Counted from the stretch's first letter, positions 1-15,558 are shown. The stretch is 64,000 nt of DNA from Myxocyprinus asiaticus (GCF_019703515.2 NC_059372.1:25022931-25086930), one strand, 5' to 3'. Made by a program: numbers and translations. The notes: generated by a model not told the origin, from the letters alone.

Positions 1-96
1 TGATGGTTTGAGGTATACCCATGGTTGCTTGTGATCACCAAATCAGAGTGAATCTGACTAACTAAACCAAGAGTCACTAAGAGTAAGAAGAATGTC

Positions 97-101
<5 letters not shown>

Positions 102-130
<29 letters not shown>
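102..130. repeat. (TA)n microsatellite
   Basis: Uninterrupted TA dinucleotides. Confidence 0.97.
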
Positions 131-131
<1 letters not shown>

Positions 132-132
<1 letters not shown>

Positions 133-586
133 CCATATGACTTCAGTGGTTTAATATATGTCTTCTAAAGCGATGCAATCACTTTGGGTGAGAAACAGAT
201 TCATATTTAAATCCTTTTTTACAATAAATATCCACTTTCACTTTCAGAATGTGAAATTGAAAGTGAAAGTGGAGATTTATAGTAAAAAAGGACTTAAGTA
301 TTAATCTGTTTCTCACCCACACTTATCATATTGCTTCTGAAGACATATAATTAACCACTGAAGTCATAAGGATTACTTTTATGTTGTCTTTATGTGATTT
401 TTGGAGTTTGAAAGGACTGATCACCATTCACTTGCATTATGAGGACCTACAGGGCTGAAATATTTTTCTAAAAATATATTTTTTTTGTGTGTTCTGCAGA
501 AGAAAGAAAGTCATACACAGCTGGGATGACATGAGAGTGAATAAATGATGAGATCATTTAAATTTTTGTGTGAATTATCCCTTTAA
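132..586. mobile_element. AGGGATAG-family foldback MITE, left end missing
   Basis: Two arms around 245 (AAACAGATTCATATTTAAAT / TTAAGTATTAATCTGTTT) form a long inverted repeat; right end AATTATCCCT/TTAA. Confidence 0.75.
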
Positions 587-728
587 TGTCTTTCATGAGG
601 GAATGAACTACAATCTCATGAAGCATTGTAAATGACAATCAAAAAGAAAAGAACAACATAAAACTATTGATTTAAAGTTGTTGCTTATAAAGTAAAGAAT
701 CAACATATTTTAATTTTCTTTCTAAATA

Positions 729-1328
<600 letters not shown>

Positions 1329-1353
<25 letters not shown>
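1329..1353. repeat. (TA)n microsatellite
   Basis: TA run directly after the right tip of the Tc1-like element at 842. Confidence 0.95.
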
Positions 1354-1356
<3 letters not shown>

Positions 1357-1757
1357 CACAAATACTGTATATAAATAGTTTGAGAGTGTAGGGAGACTGA
1401 CTCGATTGCGTAATTTACAACACAACACAGTTTTGTTGCCAAACTTTGTCTGCCGTGATTACCTGATTGGCAGATTTTTCCCCTCAGAATCATAGATAGT
1501 GTAATACTTCAACAGGAATTCTGGTATTAAACACAATTTTTTTTTTTAAATGAAGTTGAAATAACGCAGACTGATGGCTTCAGCAGAAGAACATACCATT
1601 GATTAACCTCACGGTGGGTCTGTCTTTAAAGGTATATAAGTTATTATTAATAGTCAATTGCCCTATGGAAAAAAACGAGTGGGAGTTTTATTTCCAGAAC
1701 CAGAATGTTGCGCTCTATTGTGATTTCTACATTGCTAGACATATGGAGAGAACTTAC

Positions 1758-1903
1758 TTTAAATTGATATTTGCACAGACAACCATATCATTCAGGAGGA
1801 AGACTTTGCGCTCTTTAGATTTGAGGACTTGACCCTTCTCACCATAGACAGTCTCAGTCAATGTCTCGCACATAATCAACTGCTTCTGATCTGAGTTCAG
1901 CTG
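1758..1903 (-). CDS. arhgef10l: arhgef10l coding exon 15 (start of PH-like region; last exon in the window)
   Basis: 146 nt, acceptor TTTAACAG, donor AAA/GTAAGT. Codes [20 protein letters not shown] then [20 protein letters not shown] and VVCANINLK, matching the linker/PH start of the family. It ends in phase 2; I could not recognise the next exon in bases 1-1757. Confidence 0.88.
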
Positions 1904-4900
1904 CTGTTAAAAAAAAAATAACATTTTTAAAAAGTAAATGAATACATCATGACTCAACATTTGCATCACCTCTGTATGTATAGCTCTTGAGTTTAGGAGA
2001 CTTTGAGAATGTTTAATAATCTTCCTTTAAATAATATGAATTATTTCAGACTTGAAAGTCTGGAAAGTATCCTTTAAAATATCACTTGCATCTCTGAATA
2101 AATCTACAGAGGTTTGAGTGATGTAACCTTGGGAATTTGAACAGGTAAACAGTTGCTTATTTGCAGTTTAATGTGAGTGTTATCTGTTTGCAATGCAGAG
2201 AGGTGGGAGCACTCTAGTGGGAATAGAAGGTATAAAAAAATTATATGTGCAAGAGTTCAGACAGAACGTCAGCGGTGCGTAAACCAGATAATCAAACTTG
2301 ACAGCTCATAAAGCCCAATAACGGCATAGCCATTTAAGAGAAGACACCACTGCTGTCACCATTTCAACAGGAAATCAGGGAGCAATGGTAACATAGCTGA
2401 AGCTTTAGAGGTTTTACATCACCACAATAACATGGAATCATTCAAATACTAAGATTAACAATTCTAAGTGTATACATTTTCTTCATGAATGTTAAAAACC
2501 TAATGGAATCGCTTGACGAGTGCAGTTTTCTTTCCTGTGTTGACATATTTCCAATTAAAACTTTGTGCATGACATTTCAAAGGGTTTTAACAGCCAATAG
2601 GCTTTAGTTTACATTACGTCGTGAACCATGATTTGCTACTTGCTAATCAGAGGCAAGTGGTATGAGGAAGAAGGGATGTTCTCATTCTAGAGAGCATTTT
2701 TTATTGGACAAAAAAATTGGACACGCCCATAGGTGTGTGATGAGTCATCCATTTTTTTGGTTTACCAGTTACATTTAAAAGAATACATCTGCTCTCTTCA
2801 TCTATATCTATCTATATATGCTATACATATTTATGCTAGTGTTCCTAAAAGTTGACAAACGTTTAGGAACTAGCATATATAGTACATGGCCTCAAAGCTA
2901 AAGGACATGGACTAAAAGTCCCAAAACTCCAATTCTTATTTCAATTTTGATTTAATAGGTGCCACTAAAATTACTTTGAACTATCAACCTGACCATCCTG
3001 GCAAGGAAATCTCTTTGTCAAAGCTGAAAAGAGGAAATGTGAAAATAGCAGTAATCATACTGACAGCTCATGTCCTGCCAGATTAGCTTGTAAAGCCAAA
3101 GTATTATGTTGTTTGCTTGCTTTGAAGTGCTCTGGTGTGCGTTTGTTATGTGGTGAACTCTGACCTTGCTGAGGTTGCGGTCACTAATGCTGCGAGTGAG
3201 CTGTTGGATCTCAGCGACCTGCTCTGCTAGCCGTTTTTGCTCATTCAGCTTCTCAGCGAGAGTCTCAAGTTCAGTGAGGGCCAGCTGCAGTGGCAGTCTG
3301 TCCTGATGCCCCACAGGAGTGTTCTTCAGCATGTCCTGAGGAACACAAACAACATATATATTTGTATTTATTCACTAATTACTATTTAATTTAGTCATTT
3401 AGAATAGAATAGAATAGAATAGAACTGTCCATGAGTCTGGACCAGTGGAACTTGTTGCAGGTACAGTTTAAAGACATACTAAGTGTGTGAATGTGCAAGT
3501 ATGCATACTGTGTGCAATATCATTTACACTAAACAATACAATTTACAGCATGCACTTTACAAACAATATAGTACAATATACAATACCATACAATGTGCAA
3601 TATACAAAACAGTGTGATATATAATCCAGTACTCAGTAGATTACTTTTCAACACCTTCACTCCAATAGCCTGGCTCCAGAAGGTAAATTTAGTTTATTTA
3701 AACATAAATAAACAAGTTTAGCTGTTTAATAAAATTTTCAACTGTAGTCTTAAGCAAGTCTTAAAAAACTAGGGCACTTTACTGCCATATAACACTCCCT
3801 ATATACACTCATGCAGTATGTCCCTGATCAACAGCCTACAGTAATAGCACCCAAGAGACAATATGCAAATGAAGTCACTGAATGTAGGAACGATCTAATG
3901 AAAAATAATCTTGACAGAACTGGGCTTTTGCTGCTGTAGGAATATAGCAGAGACCTTTATAAGTAATTAGCATGCAAGTCAGAGGCATTGCGGGAGAGGG
4001 CTATCACTAGTGCTCAGGTTTCCACATTTGAACATGCTGCCTATGCAGTCATGTCATATCATATCATGGTTTTGATTGTAAGCACGTCATGTGTGGGATT
4101 AATGTGCTTTACTAGCACTTTGTCTTTCACTTCCCCACAAAGAACATTCTGAGGAAATTCCACCATATTTAAAGTTCCCCTGAAAGTTACATTTCTTTGG
4201 GTCATTTGTTTTGTGTGCGTTTAAGAGAGCAGTGAAAGTCCAAAAATAACAATTCTGTCACCATTTACTCACCCTTATTAATTCCTGTTCCAGAAATGTT
4301 GGAGACTGTTTTTTATTTTTATTTTTTCATGCAGTTTCAAATTAGGATGCAAAAGTGCAATAAAAAGTATTATTAAAGGGATAGTTCACCCAAAAATGAA
4401 AATTCTCTCATCATTTACTCACCCTCATGCAATCCCAGATGTGTATGGCTTTCTTTTTTCTGCAGAACACAAATGAAGATTTTTAGAAGAATATCTCAGC
4501 TCTGTAGTGAATGTGAATGGTGACCAAACTTTGAAGCTCCAAAAAGCATATAAAGGCAGCAAAAAGTAATTCATAAGAATCCAGTGGTTTAATCTATGTC
4601 TTCTGAAGTGATCGAAATTGAGTGAGAACAGACTAAAACTTTTCATTATAAAAAATATATGTTTTCTTTATATATTCTTCATTGTATATATCAGCAGTCT
4701 TCTCTGCACTCTGCGCATGTGTCAAGCACTAAGAAGTGTAATCAAGCTTGAAATCATGAACATGCCTAGAGGCTGCAAAAGCAAGATGTACAGTGGTCTG
4801 TTCTCATCCAAAATTGATTAGATCACTTCAAAAGACAAGGATTAAACCACTGGAGTCTTATGGATTAATTTTATGCTGTTTTTATGTGCTTTTTTGAGCT

Positions 4901-7900
4901 TCATATTTTGGCCACCATTCACTTGCACTGTATGGACCTACAGAGCTGAGATATTTTCTATAAACCTTAATTTGTGTTCTGCTGAAGAAAGAAAGTCATA
5001 CGCATCTGGGATGGCATGAGGGTGAGGAAACGATGAGAGAATTTTTGGGTGAACTATTTCTTTAAATTAGTCCATATGACTTGGGTGTAATAAGTATTCT
5101 GAAGCCATACAACAGCTTTTGTGAAAGGAACAGACCTCACTGACTTTAGGATACTTATATGTATAACTGTATGGACTACTTTTATGCTGTTTTTATGGTG
5201 CATTTGGAGACTTTTTGAAGCTTGGAATCTCCAGTCCCCCTTCTTTATAATTGCATAGAAAAAAAAATTCTACAAATTTTGTAAATACAGATTTGGAGTG
5301 AAATGGGGGTGAGTAAATGACATAATTTTCCTTTTTGGGTAAATTATTCCTTTAAAGCTTTCACAGTACTAACCTGAAGCAGAAGAATGAACTGAGGGAA
5401 GCGTTGGATTGGTTTGACCATCAGCCCATAAAGAGTGATTCTGTCCGCACTGGATGCCTGCTTCTTCTACAATCCAGTACAACACAACACAAGAACATGT
5501 CAGCAATGACAAGAACCCAATATCAGCATTTTCACCTTCTTTATCATTTGCAGATGAAAATTATTAGTCCAATGACATAAAAAGGAATTACATGCATGTC
5601 CTTAGCAAGTGAGACAATTTGAGATAACTAGGGTTAAGTTTTGTTTTAGTTTTTGTGATCCCTAACCCAAAGTATATGCAATAGCAAAAGTGATGTTTGC
5701 ATTAGCAAGCACCACAAATTAAGATTTACACTGAGGAGGGACAATGACTATTAGGAGTAGAATGATTAATTCACCTTGAGAAACTCCAGGAACGCTGGCT
5801 TGGACATACAAGCTTTCTTGATGAGAGCCATTGCATTAGTGAAGTTGTTGACATAGTCACTGTACACATCAAGCACCATTGACTTGGAAAACTGAAAGAG
5901 ATTAAAATAATGCTCCATTCAGTGGCATACACATACAAAATAATATAAGATCCATGTCCTTTAAGTTCTAAAGCCCTGTTATGGTCAAATCTTTGACTAT
6001 CCTTGCATTCCTAGCTTCAATAGTTATGGAAAGACTACTTGGACTGTTGCTCTGGATTTAACTCGTCATCCTATCTAAAACACAATGTGCTCAGCTGCAG
6101 GGCACAGCCTGGGAGAAGCAGAGGAAATAAGTTGAGTTTAAATAGAACTGCTGACTATGCAATCTCCTGTTTTTTTTCCATATGCAAAGGACGATACTTC
6201 AGCACAAAAGTAAAAGAAAGCAAGTCATGTTGGACTAAATATAGACCATTACACAGCTCAACTGACCTGTCACTTAGATTGACTTTGAGCTGAAGTGTGT
6301 CATTTTGGTGCCAATTTAGCGCCCCCAAACAGGACGATATCTTTATAATCAGTGCAAACAACCTGCTTCTTTTAAATATTAAAATGTGTTCAAAATTACT
6401 GTTTGTTAACCTAATACTTGCAAATAATTCTTCTGACAAGTTCAAAGTGACAAGGACCTGAAGCTTTACAACACATCAGAAAGGGAATGTTTCAGTAGAA
6501 CAACAGGAGACGTACAGAAGCTACAAAGAGGTCTCCAATTTTCTCAGTACTGTCCCATTCAGCTACACGAGAGGCCAGCGCAATCTGAAATATGGAGTGA
6601 CACTGCAGGATCTCCTTCAGCCTGTAGAAAATGGGCTGGATCTTCTTTACACTTAATATCCGTGGCTCCGCCTCCATTAGCGTCTTCTTATACTCCTGAA
6701 ATACAATTGAGGTAGTCAGCATGGGTCACTTTTATGTTCAGATTTTGTTGTGGTGACAAAAAAGAACTTACTATCAATTTATTTATCATTTTAAATAACT
6801 ATTCCTGTTGTTACAAATTAATATTCATTCATAATATTCAAGAAGGTGTAAGAATCTATTTTGTATTTGCCTCTCTCATTTGTGAAATATTGCTATTGTT
6901 TCCAATTTATTAACCGCTTTGCTGCTTCATAAATAACATGTTTAAAGAAAATGAAACTAAATGAAGCAATGTTTCAGTTATAGAAAAGATGTGTGCATTA
7001 TGTAATGCATAATGATCAGTCAGCCTGTCATCATTGCAAAATAAACCCAGACAGGGTGATCAGGACCTCAACGCAAAGCGAAGATTTTAGAATGATGAAC
7101 TTATTAATGAACAGTTATTTACTATTTCAAATATTCAATCAAATAAACTTTTGAATGCAAAATGGTGCAATTGTCTATCAGAGCCAATATTTCCAGAAAA
7201 CAGTGTAACAAAAATAATGTTTGCTAAATCTAGTACATTGTCTGTCAGTTGTCTTTACTATGTCACTGACCAGCAGGATCCTCTTGAGTGAGTCTAAATA
7301 GCTTCTTTCACTCTGGATGATAGAGCCAAGAATATGACGCCTGACAATCTGGGACATACAACACAACATTGAAAATACAAATAAGGAATATGAATTAAAA
7401 TATGTTAAACTGAGTTCTCCCAAAAATGAAAATTCTCACATCATTTACTCACCCACATGCCATCTTAGATGTGTTTGACTTTCTTTCTTCTGCTGAACAC
7501 AAACTAAAATTTTTAGAAGAATATCTCAGCTCTGTGGGTCCATACAATGCAAGTGAATGGTGACCAGAATTCTGAAGCTCATAAAAGCACATAAAGGCAG
7601 CATAAAAGTAATCAATATGACTCCAGTGGTTTAATCCATGTCTTCAGAAGTGATATGACAGGTGTGGGTGAGAAACAGATCAACATTTAAGTCCTTTTTC
7701 ACTATAAATTCTCCTCCCTGCCAGTAGGTGGTGATATGGACAAAGAATGTGAATCACCAAAAACAAAAGAAGTGAAATGTGGAAGTGCAAGTGAAAGTGG
7801 AGATTTATAGTAAAAAAGGACTTAAATATTGATCTGTTTCTCACCCACACCTGTCAAATCGCTTCTGAAGACATGGATTAAACCACTGGAGTTCTATGGA

Positions 7901-10900
7901 TTACTTTTATGCTGCCTTTATATGCTTTTTGGATCTTCAAAATCCAACATTCGCTTAACTACCTACAGCGCTGATATTTTTTCTAAAAATTTCCATTAGT
8001 GCTAAGCAGAAGAAAGTAAGTCATGCACAACTGGGATGGCAAAAGGGTGAGAAAATTATAAGATCATTTTCATTTTTGGGTGAACTATGCCTTTAACTTG
8101 CAGTAAGTCAAACTTTAGGCTTAATATTTATCATTAAAATATGCAAAACTAGCACACATCACCAGGCTAATTTTGACAAAAGTGGAGATTCTCACACATA
8201 TACGTGCATAAACACACAGATATGCACCTGTTGGCTAGTGAGCCCCTCTGGCATGGGAGAAAGTTGAGGTGGTGGATGCTTCAGTTCAGACAGAGTCACA
8301 TCCAGATATCCAGAATCGTCCTCTGTGTCATCTGCATATTGACAGTGAAAAGCACAGTTAAACTCCTGATCCCCATCGACTTCACAGACTATTCCAGCAT
8401 CTTCCATCTTGGCTTAGCTCCTCCCTGTAGGTCAACTCTCTCTTGCAACTCTGTTATTAAATATCCTGTGATGCTCACATAGGCCATCCAATGCTTGCTG
8501 AGAGCTACACAGTCCAGTTGCTATTTAACACATCTTAGATCAGAATTATTCAAAATTCAGGCACTGAGTCTCTGTTATTTGTTTCTGTACTGTTCCCTAC
8601 CAGGTGACAGAAAACAGCAGACATGAACAAGAGGAAATGAGAATCACAAGTCAAACCTGTACAGTCTTTTTTACTCAGGAAGGACACTTTGCGCATCATG
8701 GCTATTTTTGTCTTTTCCAATCCATCTTTTGTGCCATTCCTAGCAGCCTTCATGAGCTGTTGAACCTAGGAAAAGAGAATGAAAAAGTAAATAAACAAAA
8801 ACAAAAAAAAGACAGTGTGAAGGAGAATGAATCAGCAGAACTGAAAGGGAGAAGATAGGGCAGAAAAATCCTGTTTGTGGGTCAAGGCAAACCCTTAAGG
8901 TCACTTTCTGCTCAACGGCAACACACTTGCAGGGTGTGTACAGAAAAAAAAAAAACAAATGAGCATGAGGGGTTACTTACCTACAAGCTGCATGTGGGTT
9001 TTGGTGAACATTGTGGAAATTATGGATGTGACTAAATACATAACTAAGATTTAGTCTAATGTGTAGAATAACACTGATTCTTAAGAACTGGAACAAAACA
9101 GGCTACAGAACCAAAAAAAAAAAAAAAAAAAAATAAAGTGTATGTATCTGGAAGTATTCTGGATCCATTTGTTTAACATGTTTAAAGTTATTCCCCTGCA
9201 TTTGGTTGCAAAAACATTGTGTTTTTCACTCAATATGTGTCAATACTATCAAAATATGTATAAAAATATTTAGGATAAATATTGACAAAATGGTTTAAAA
9301 CTGATTTTTTGAGTTAGCACCACTGTCAGGCCGTCAGTTTACGGTGCTGACCAAATAACCATATTTTGCATTATATTATTATATTAAATGCAGTAGCAAT
9401 TTTGTTACTAGCTACTAAATGAACCAAATTAAAAATAATGAAATTATCTAAAAATTGTACAATTTGTGTAACGGAGTGAACATATCATGGTTGTGGCACA
9501 ACCACTTATAAACTGTGGTTTTGTTGCATGTCTCAAGAATCAGTGAAAACTACACATCTGCTGCTGCAAAAATGTACCTTAATATCATAGTTTTGTTTAA
9601 GTTGGCCGACATCTGACGCCCCTAACCGCATGGCTAGCTCGTGCCTGGTCTGGACACAGCGTTGCTTCAGACGCCGCACATCTGGAGAAATCTATATACC
9701 ACAAAGCCATGGCCACAGGCAGTATTGGGGGTCAGATTGAAACAGTGCATAAAGAAAGATGGGAAAAAAGGAGAGGAGGAGGAAAACAATGAGTTAAGAC
9801 AGAGAGAACGATTGAGGGGTGTGAGAAACACAAGCAGATAGTGATAACATCAAGGCCAACAAGAGAGGGAACTGAGGCAGACATAACAGAGTGAACAAGA
9901 CAGCAAGACGAGAGATATAGCCTCACATAGTGTCTGTCTGTTTTTACGGTAATCTGACATTAACTTTAACAGCCCTTCTACTCACACAATAGCCCTTAAA
10001 CAAAAGTACACGTGTTCTGATTGAATAAGGCCCAGTCTGTATGCTCTAGTTAGTCTAGTAAAGGCTTTCTGTACCTGTTTTCATGCATGACGTGCCACAT
10101 CTGTGCATTAAGACCTGATCCTCTGCATGCATCAATAGAACTTAACTACAACAGGAACAGGGTAAACCCACCAAGGAAAGAGAACTGAAAGTAAACTCAC
10201 AACTTTATAAAAAGCCATCTTTTACAGATCCTTTTTTGTGTGTGATGATGATGGGTCATGTGTAATGACTCTGAAATATTGTAAGGGCTTTTACTATTAC
10301 AGAAACGTGGTGGTTTGCCAATGGACATGCATTGCCACCTTTTGACAAAGTATAGCAATTAATTTTACTGTATTTCTTGATACAAGACACCAAAAATAAA
10401 GGAATATTCCAGGGGTCAATACAAGTTAAGCTCAATAGGCAGCATTTGTGACATAATATTGATAACCACAAAAATAATAAAAAAAAAAAATAAAAAAAAA
10501 AATGTCATTTACAGCAAGGCACTTACAATGCAAGTGAATGGTGGCCAGAACTTTGAAGATCCAAAAAGCATATAAAGGCACCATTAAAGTAATCCATAAG
10601 ACTCCAGTGGTTCAATCCATGTCTTCTGAAGCGATATGATAGGTGTGGGTGAGAAACAGATCAATATTTAAGTCCTTTTTTTACTATATATATGTCTCAA
10701 CTTTCACATCCACATTCTTCTTCTTTTGTTTTTGGTGATTCACATTCTTCGTGCATATCGCCACCTACTGGCAGAGAGAAGAATTTATAGTGAAAAGGAA
10801 CTTAAATATTGATCTTTTTCTCACCCACACCTGTCATATCACTTCTGAAGATATGGTTTAAACCACTGGAGTCATATGGGTTACTTTTATGCTGCCTATG

Positions 10901-13900
10901 TGCGCTTTTTTGAGCTTCAAAGTTCTGGTCGCCATTCACTTACATTGTAAGGACCTACAGAGCTGAAATATTCTTCTAAAATCTTTGTTTGTGTTCAGCA
11001 GAAGAAAGAAAGTCAAACAGGTTTGTAACAACATGAGGGCAAGTGATTACTTGAATCTTGAAGTGAATTTTGGGTGAATATCCCTTTAACATGTAAAATA
11101 TTTATGTCTTGTGGTTATGCTTTTGAAAGTGTGTATTGTAATATTTATGGACTAGCCTCATTCACTTCTGTGAATTACTGTGAACGCAATTTTTTCTTTT
11201 TGGAAATAAACAAGGGACGAGTCAAAATTATTGTTTGTGGTAATCCACATTATGCCACAACTGCTGTCGATCGAGCATAACTTGTATTAACTTGTATGTT
11301 AACTTGCAGACAGGTTGTCTGTCTGTGCGTTGCACAGCAACAAACAATGGTTGACTCAGAATAAAACAGACAAAATAACTGGCCAAATTACTTGAAATTA
11401 ACTTCTTGTTTGTAGAACTGATGTATAAAAGAAATATCACAGTCACAATCATGCTGTTGTACTTAATATCAGCCTCGTCCTATAACTGAATCACTGTCGT
11501 GCTGATTTTTAGTACAACAGCAAGATTACTTGCATGATACTGCTTAAGTATTTGTACCTTATTACGGGTGGGCTGCTTGGTCTCGCTGTCTGACTGCTCG
11601 TCATAACTCTCAAACTCACTGGAACCCCAGCCATTGTCTATCAGTGCTGACTCGCCAGACCTCTGCACCTCCTCATAGATCACGTCATCCTCTGAACAAT
11701 AATACAAAGTATGTTAGGTAGGAGGTGATAAGAGGTGCATCTAAGAATTAACTAATATAGGCTGGTAATTATAGAGTGATCATAAGTCATTGCTTGCTAT
11801 GTACATTCAATGGCACATTCTACCTACTGTAGATTGGAGACATTATTGATCCAGAGATGGCTGGAACATGATGCCCATATTGGAACACTGACCTGCATCT
11901 GGAGGGGTGATGTTCTCACTAGGGACATCATCGTAGATGACCTCTGAGTGAGCAGAAGCTGGATTCAACCTCAGCTGTTCTCCCTCGGACACAGAGACAG
12001 CCTTTTCTAGAGAACAGAGACCTAGAGGGTCATTCATATACTTACAGACAATAATTGTGTTCTATAGACAGATAAGCTCTTTCACATAAAGAATAACATG
12101 ACTCTTATTAGAGGGGCTTAATGGAACTGTTCACTAGATATTTTGAGCATTTTCTAAGCACAAAAAGGGGGTGGGATCCTACTTACTGGGCAGGACATTT
12201 GGGTTTGAAATCTTGAAGCACCGGTTTGATCATTACAAATTGAATTCGTTAATCATTCAGAACTTAAAGTTCATTTCTGTAGCTCAAATGGTGGAGCATG
12301 GCACTAGCAATGCCAAGGTCATCATGGGTTTGATTTCCTGGGAACTAAAAAAAAAAATTGTACCTTTGGATAAAAGTGTCTGCCATAAACATAAAATGTA
12401 ACTGTATTAAAGGGATAGTTCACCCAAAAGTGACAATTATCTCCTTTACTCACCCTCATGCCATCTCAGCTGTGTATGACTTTCTTTCTTCTACTGAACA
12501 CAAACAAAGCTTTTTAGAAGAATATCTCAGCTCTGTAGGTCCATACAATGCAAGTGAATGGTGACCAGACCTTTCAGGCTCCAAAAGTACATAAAGGCAG
12601 TACAAAAGTAATCCATATGACTCCTCCAGTGGTTAAATCAATGTCATCAAAGTGATATAATAGGTGTGGGTGAGACACAGATCAGTCCTTTTTTATTATA
12701 AATCTCAACTTTCACTTTCACTTTCATTTTCACATTCTGAAAGTGAAAATGGAGATTCATACTAAAAAAGGACTTAAATATCTGGCCACCATTCACTTGC
12801 ATTGTATGGACCTACAGAGCTGAGATATTCTTCTAAAAATCTTTGTTTGTGTTCAGTAGAAGAAAGAAAGAAAGTCACAAACATCTGGGATGGCATGAGG
12901 GCGAGTAAATTATGAGAGAATTTCCATTTTTGGGTGAACTATCCCTTTAAGCTCTATACAGGTTGAGAAAATGAATGCACATGGAATTATTACTGATTAG
13001 CAAAGGAAAGCATATTAATAATCCTTTTGGCACAGATTTGAACTTGCAGATTCTGACAACAGTAGCACAAAATAACAAACTCACTCCTACACAGGAATGG
13101 TGGATTGACAGTACATATCATTTTTTCTATTGTGACAGTGTGTACAGATTTGTTGACAGGCTCTTTTTACCTAATGATGTTGCCTACTGTGTCTTCCCTG
13201 CGGGAACTTAAAATACCTCAAAGTGAAATGTTCTTTAAACTGTTTAAGCCCCTACATATCTGAAGGTTATCCCTACACTGCTGTCTGGGATGTCAGAGAG
13301 AGATCATTTTAAATTCGGAAAACACATTAATTAGGAGTGGCAGTATAATAAAATATCTTTCCTGTGACTTAAAGGAATATTTCAGGTTAAATGGGTTAAA
13401 TTGGTTAAATACATTTAATATGTTAAGCTCTATCAACAGCATCTATAGTATGCAGTTAATTACCACATAAAATTTAAATCTATGGGGCAACGGATGCATT
13501 TCTGTTTTTTCTTTTACAAACTGAGGTACAAATCAGTACAGTTATTTTCTGTGGTAACTGACAGCATGCCACAAATGCTGATGATAGAGCTTAACTTGTA
13601 TTTAAAGGGACAGTTCACCCCAAAATTCTGTCATTCTCTCATCCTCATGTTGATCCAAATTGTCTTTTTTTTTTTTTTAAATGAAATACAAAAGATTTTA
13701 GGCACAATGTCATCCTTAGTCACCATTCACCTTCATTGAATCTATTTTTCACCAATCACTGAATTAAAGTGAATGGTGACTGAGACTAATATTCTGCATA
13801 ACATCTCCTTTTGTGTTCCACAGAAGTCAGTCAGTCATACAGGTTTGGAACAAAATGAGGGTGATTAAAATTTTGTTATTGGGTCAACTATCCCTTTAAC

Positions 13901-15462
13901 CTGGAATATTTTTTAATGCTGCTTTGTAGATGACAGTGATTGTCTGGCAGTGTGATTTTGCACGTATGTACTGTAAATGTTTATATGCATATTTTGTTAC
14001 CCTGAAGAAAACACACAAAGATCTAAAATGGTGTAGCACTGACAGGGAGAATATTCATTACCAGTCATGGCATGACAAGAAGAGACTGTATTTACAGAAT
14101 CAATACAGTGCTCTGACTACACTCTTAAAAATTGCTGTTAATTTACTTCAAAATATCAACAGTATAATCTTGTTATTTTTAAATGCAGTACATTACTGTT
14201 AATTTTGGTTGGTTAAATGACGTGGACGTAATAGTACGGTATTTTACAGTATTGATTGCTCAAAGGAAAGAAAACAGTACTTTACAGTATTTTTTGCATT
14301 GCATTTTGGGAACACAAGACTACAGTGAGCCCACACGTGTTTAAGGGGTGATTTTTTCACCCATCTTCATCTTCTGAATTAATAGGTGAGTACCCTTTTG
14401 ATTAGCTTTTTAGCATAGCCATAAAACATTACATTACATATGTTCAACTCATATTGTGCTGTGATAATGATTTTGGTAGCCTACCTGCCATCAGATCCCA
14501 ATATCAACTAAATAAGCTGTTTGTAACGTTATATTTCTGTCTTTAAGCCCAAGATCTTTGTTTCTTTTACTAAAATAGTTTTCTTCAAGTGATTTGTTGT
14601 CAGATTGAATAATGCACTGGATTTGGGTTAATTTGTTAATTTGCATGTCAGATTTGAGATTGGAGTCTGAGCTGACACACAAAACAGTGCAGAAACACCT
14701 CACTCAAGCGGTCAGTGTGGTCAAATAACGTTAACAACTTTAACGTTCAGATCTGGGCTGCAAATCGCAAAAGCATTGTAAGCTTAAATAGGTTGCGGAA
14801 ACCATTGGTGACAATACTTTCTACAATCTATTTACGACGAAGTCGAAGTATACAACGCTTTTGGGAAACGCAACTGTACAGCTGATATTGTTACGTTTTA
14901 TCCAGGGATGCATGATATTCCTTCTCTTTTAATCTGAAAACATTGGTGATACTGGAATTGTATCTAACTTTTTAAACACTTGTTTCAGTGGGAAACCAAC
15001 TGTAACTGTGACACCGAGTGCAGCTGGATTTCTGAAACACACACTCAACACACACAAACTCACACAAACACTCTCTCACACACACACAAACACTCTCACA
15101 CACACACTCAATACACACAAACTCACACAAACACTCTCACACACACAAACACTCTCACACACACTCAGTACACACAAACTCACACACACTCAATACACAC
15201 AAACTCACACAAACACTCTCTCACACACACACTCTCACACATACACAAACACTCTCACACACACTCAACACACACAAACTCACACAAGCACTTTCTCTCA
15301 CACACACACACACACACAAACAGTCTCTCACACACAAACACACACTCAATACACACAAACTCACACAAACACTCTCACACACACACACAAACACTCTCAC
15401 AAACTCACACAAACACTCTCTCTCTCACACACACACTCAACACACACAAACTCACACAAACA

Positions 15463-15493
<31 letters not shown>

Positions 15494-15521
15494 TCAACAC
15501 ACACAAACTCACACAAACACT

Positions 15522-15558
<37 letters not shown>

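Noticed and set aside
3018..3164. Extension of the open frame past arhgef10l exon 14 to residue 104
   Set aside because: The match to the family stops exactly at AAG/GTCAGA; the remainder is intronic read-through.
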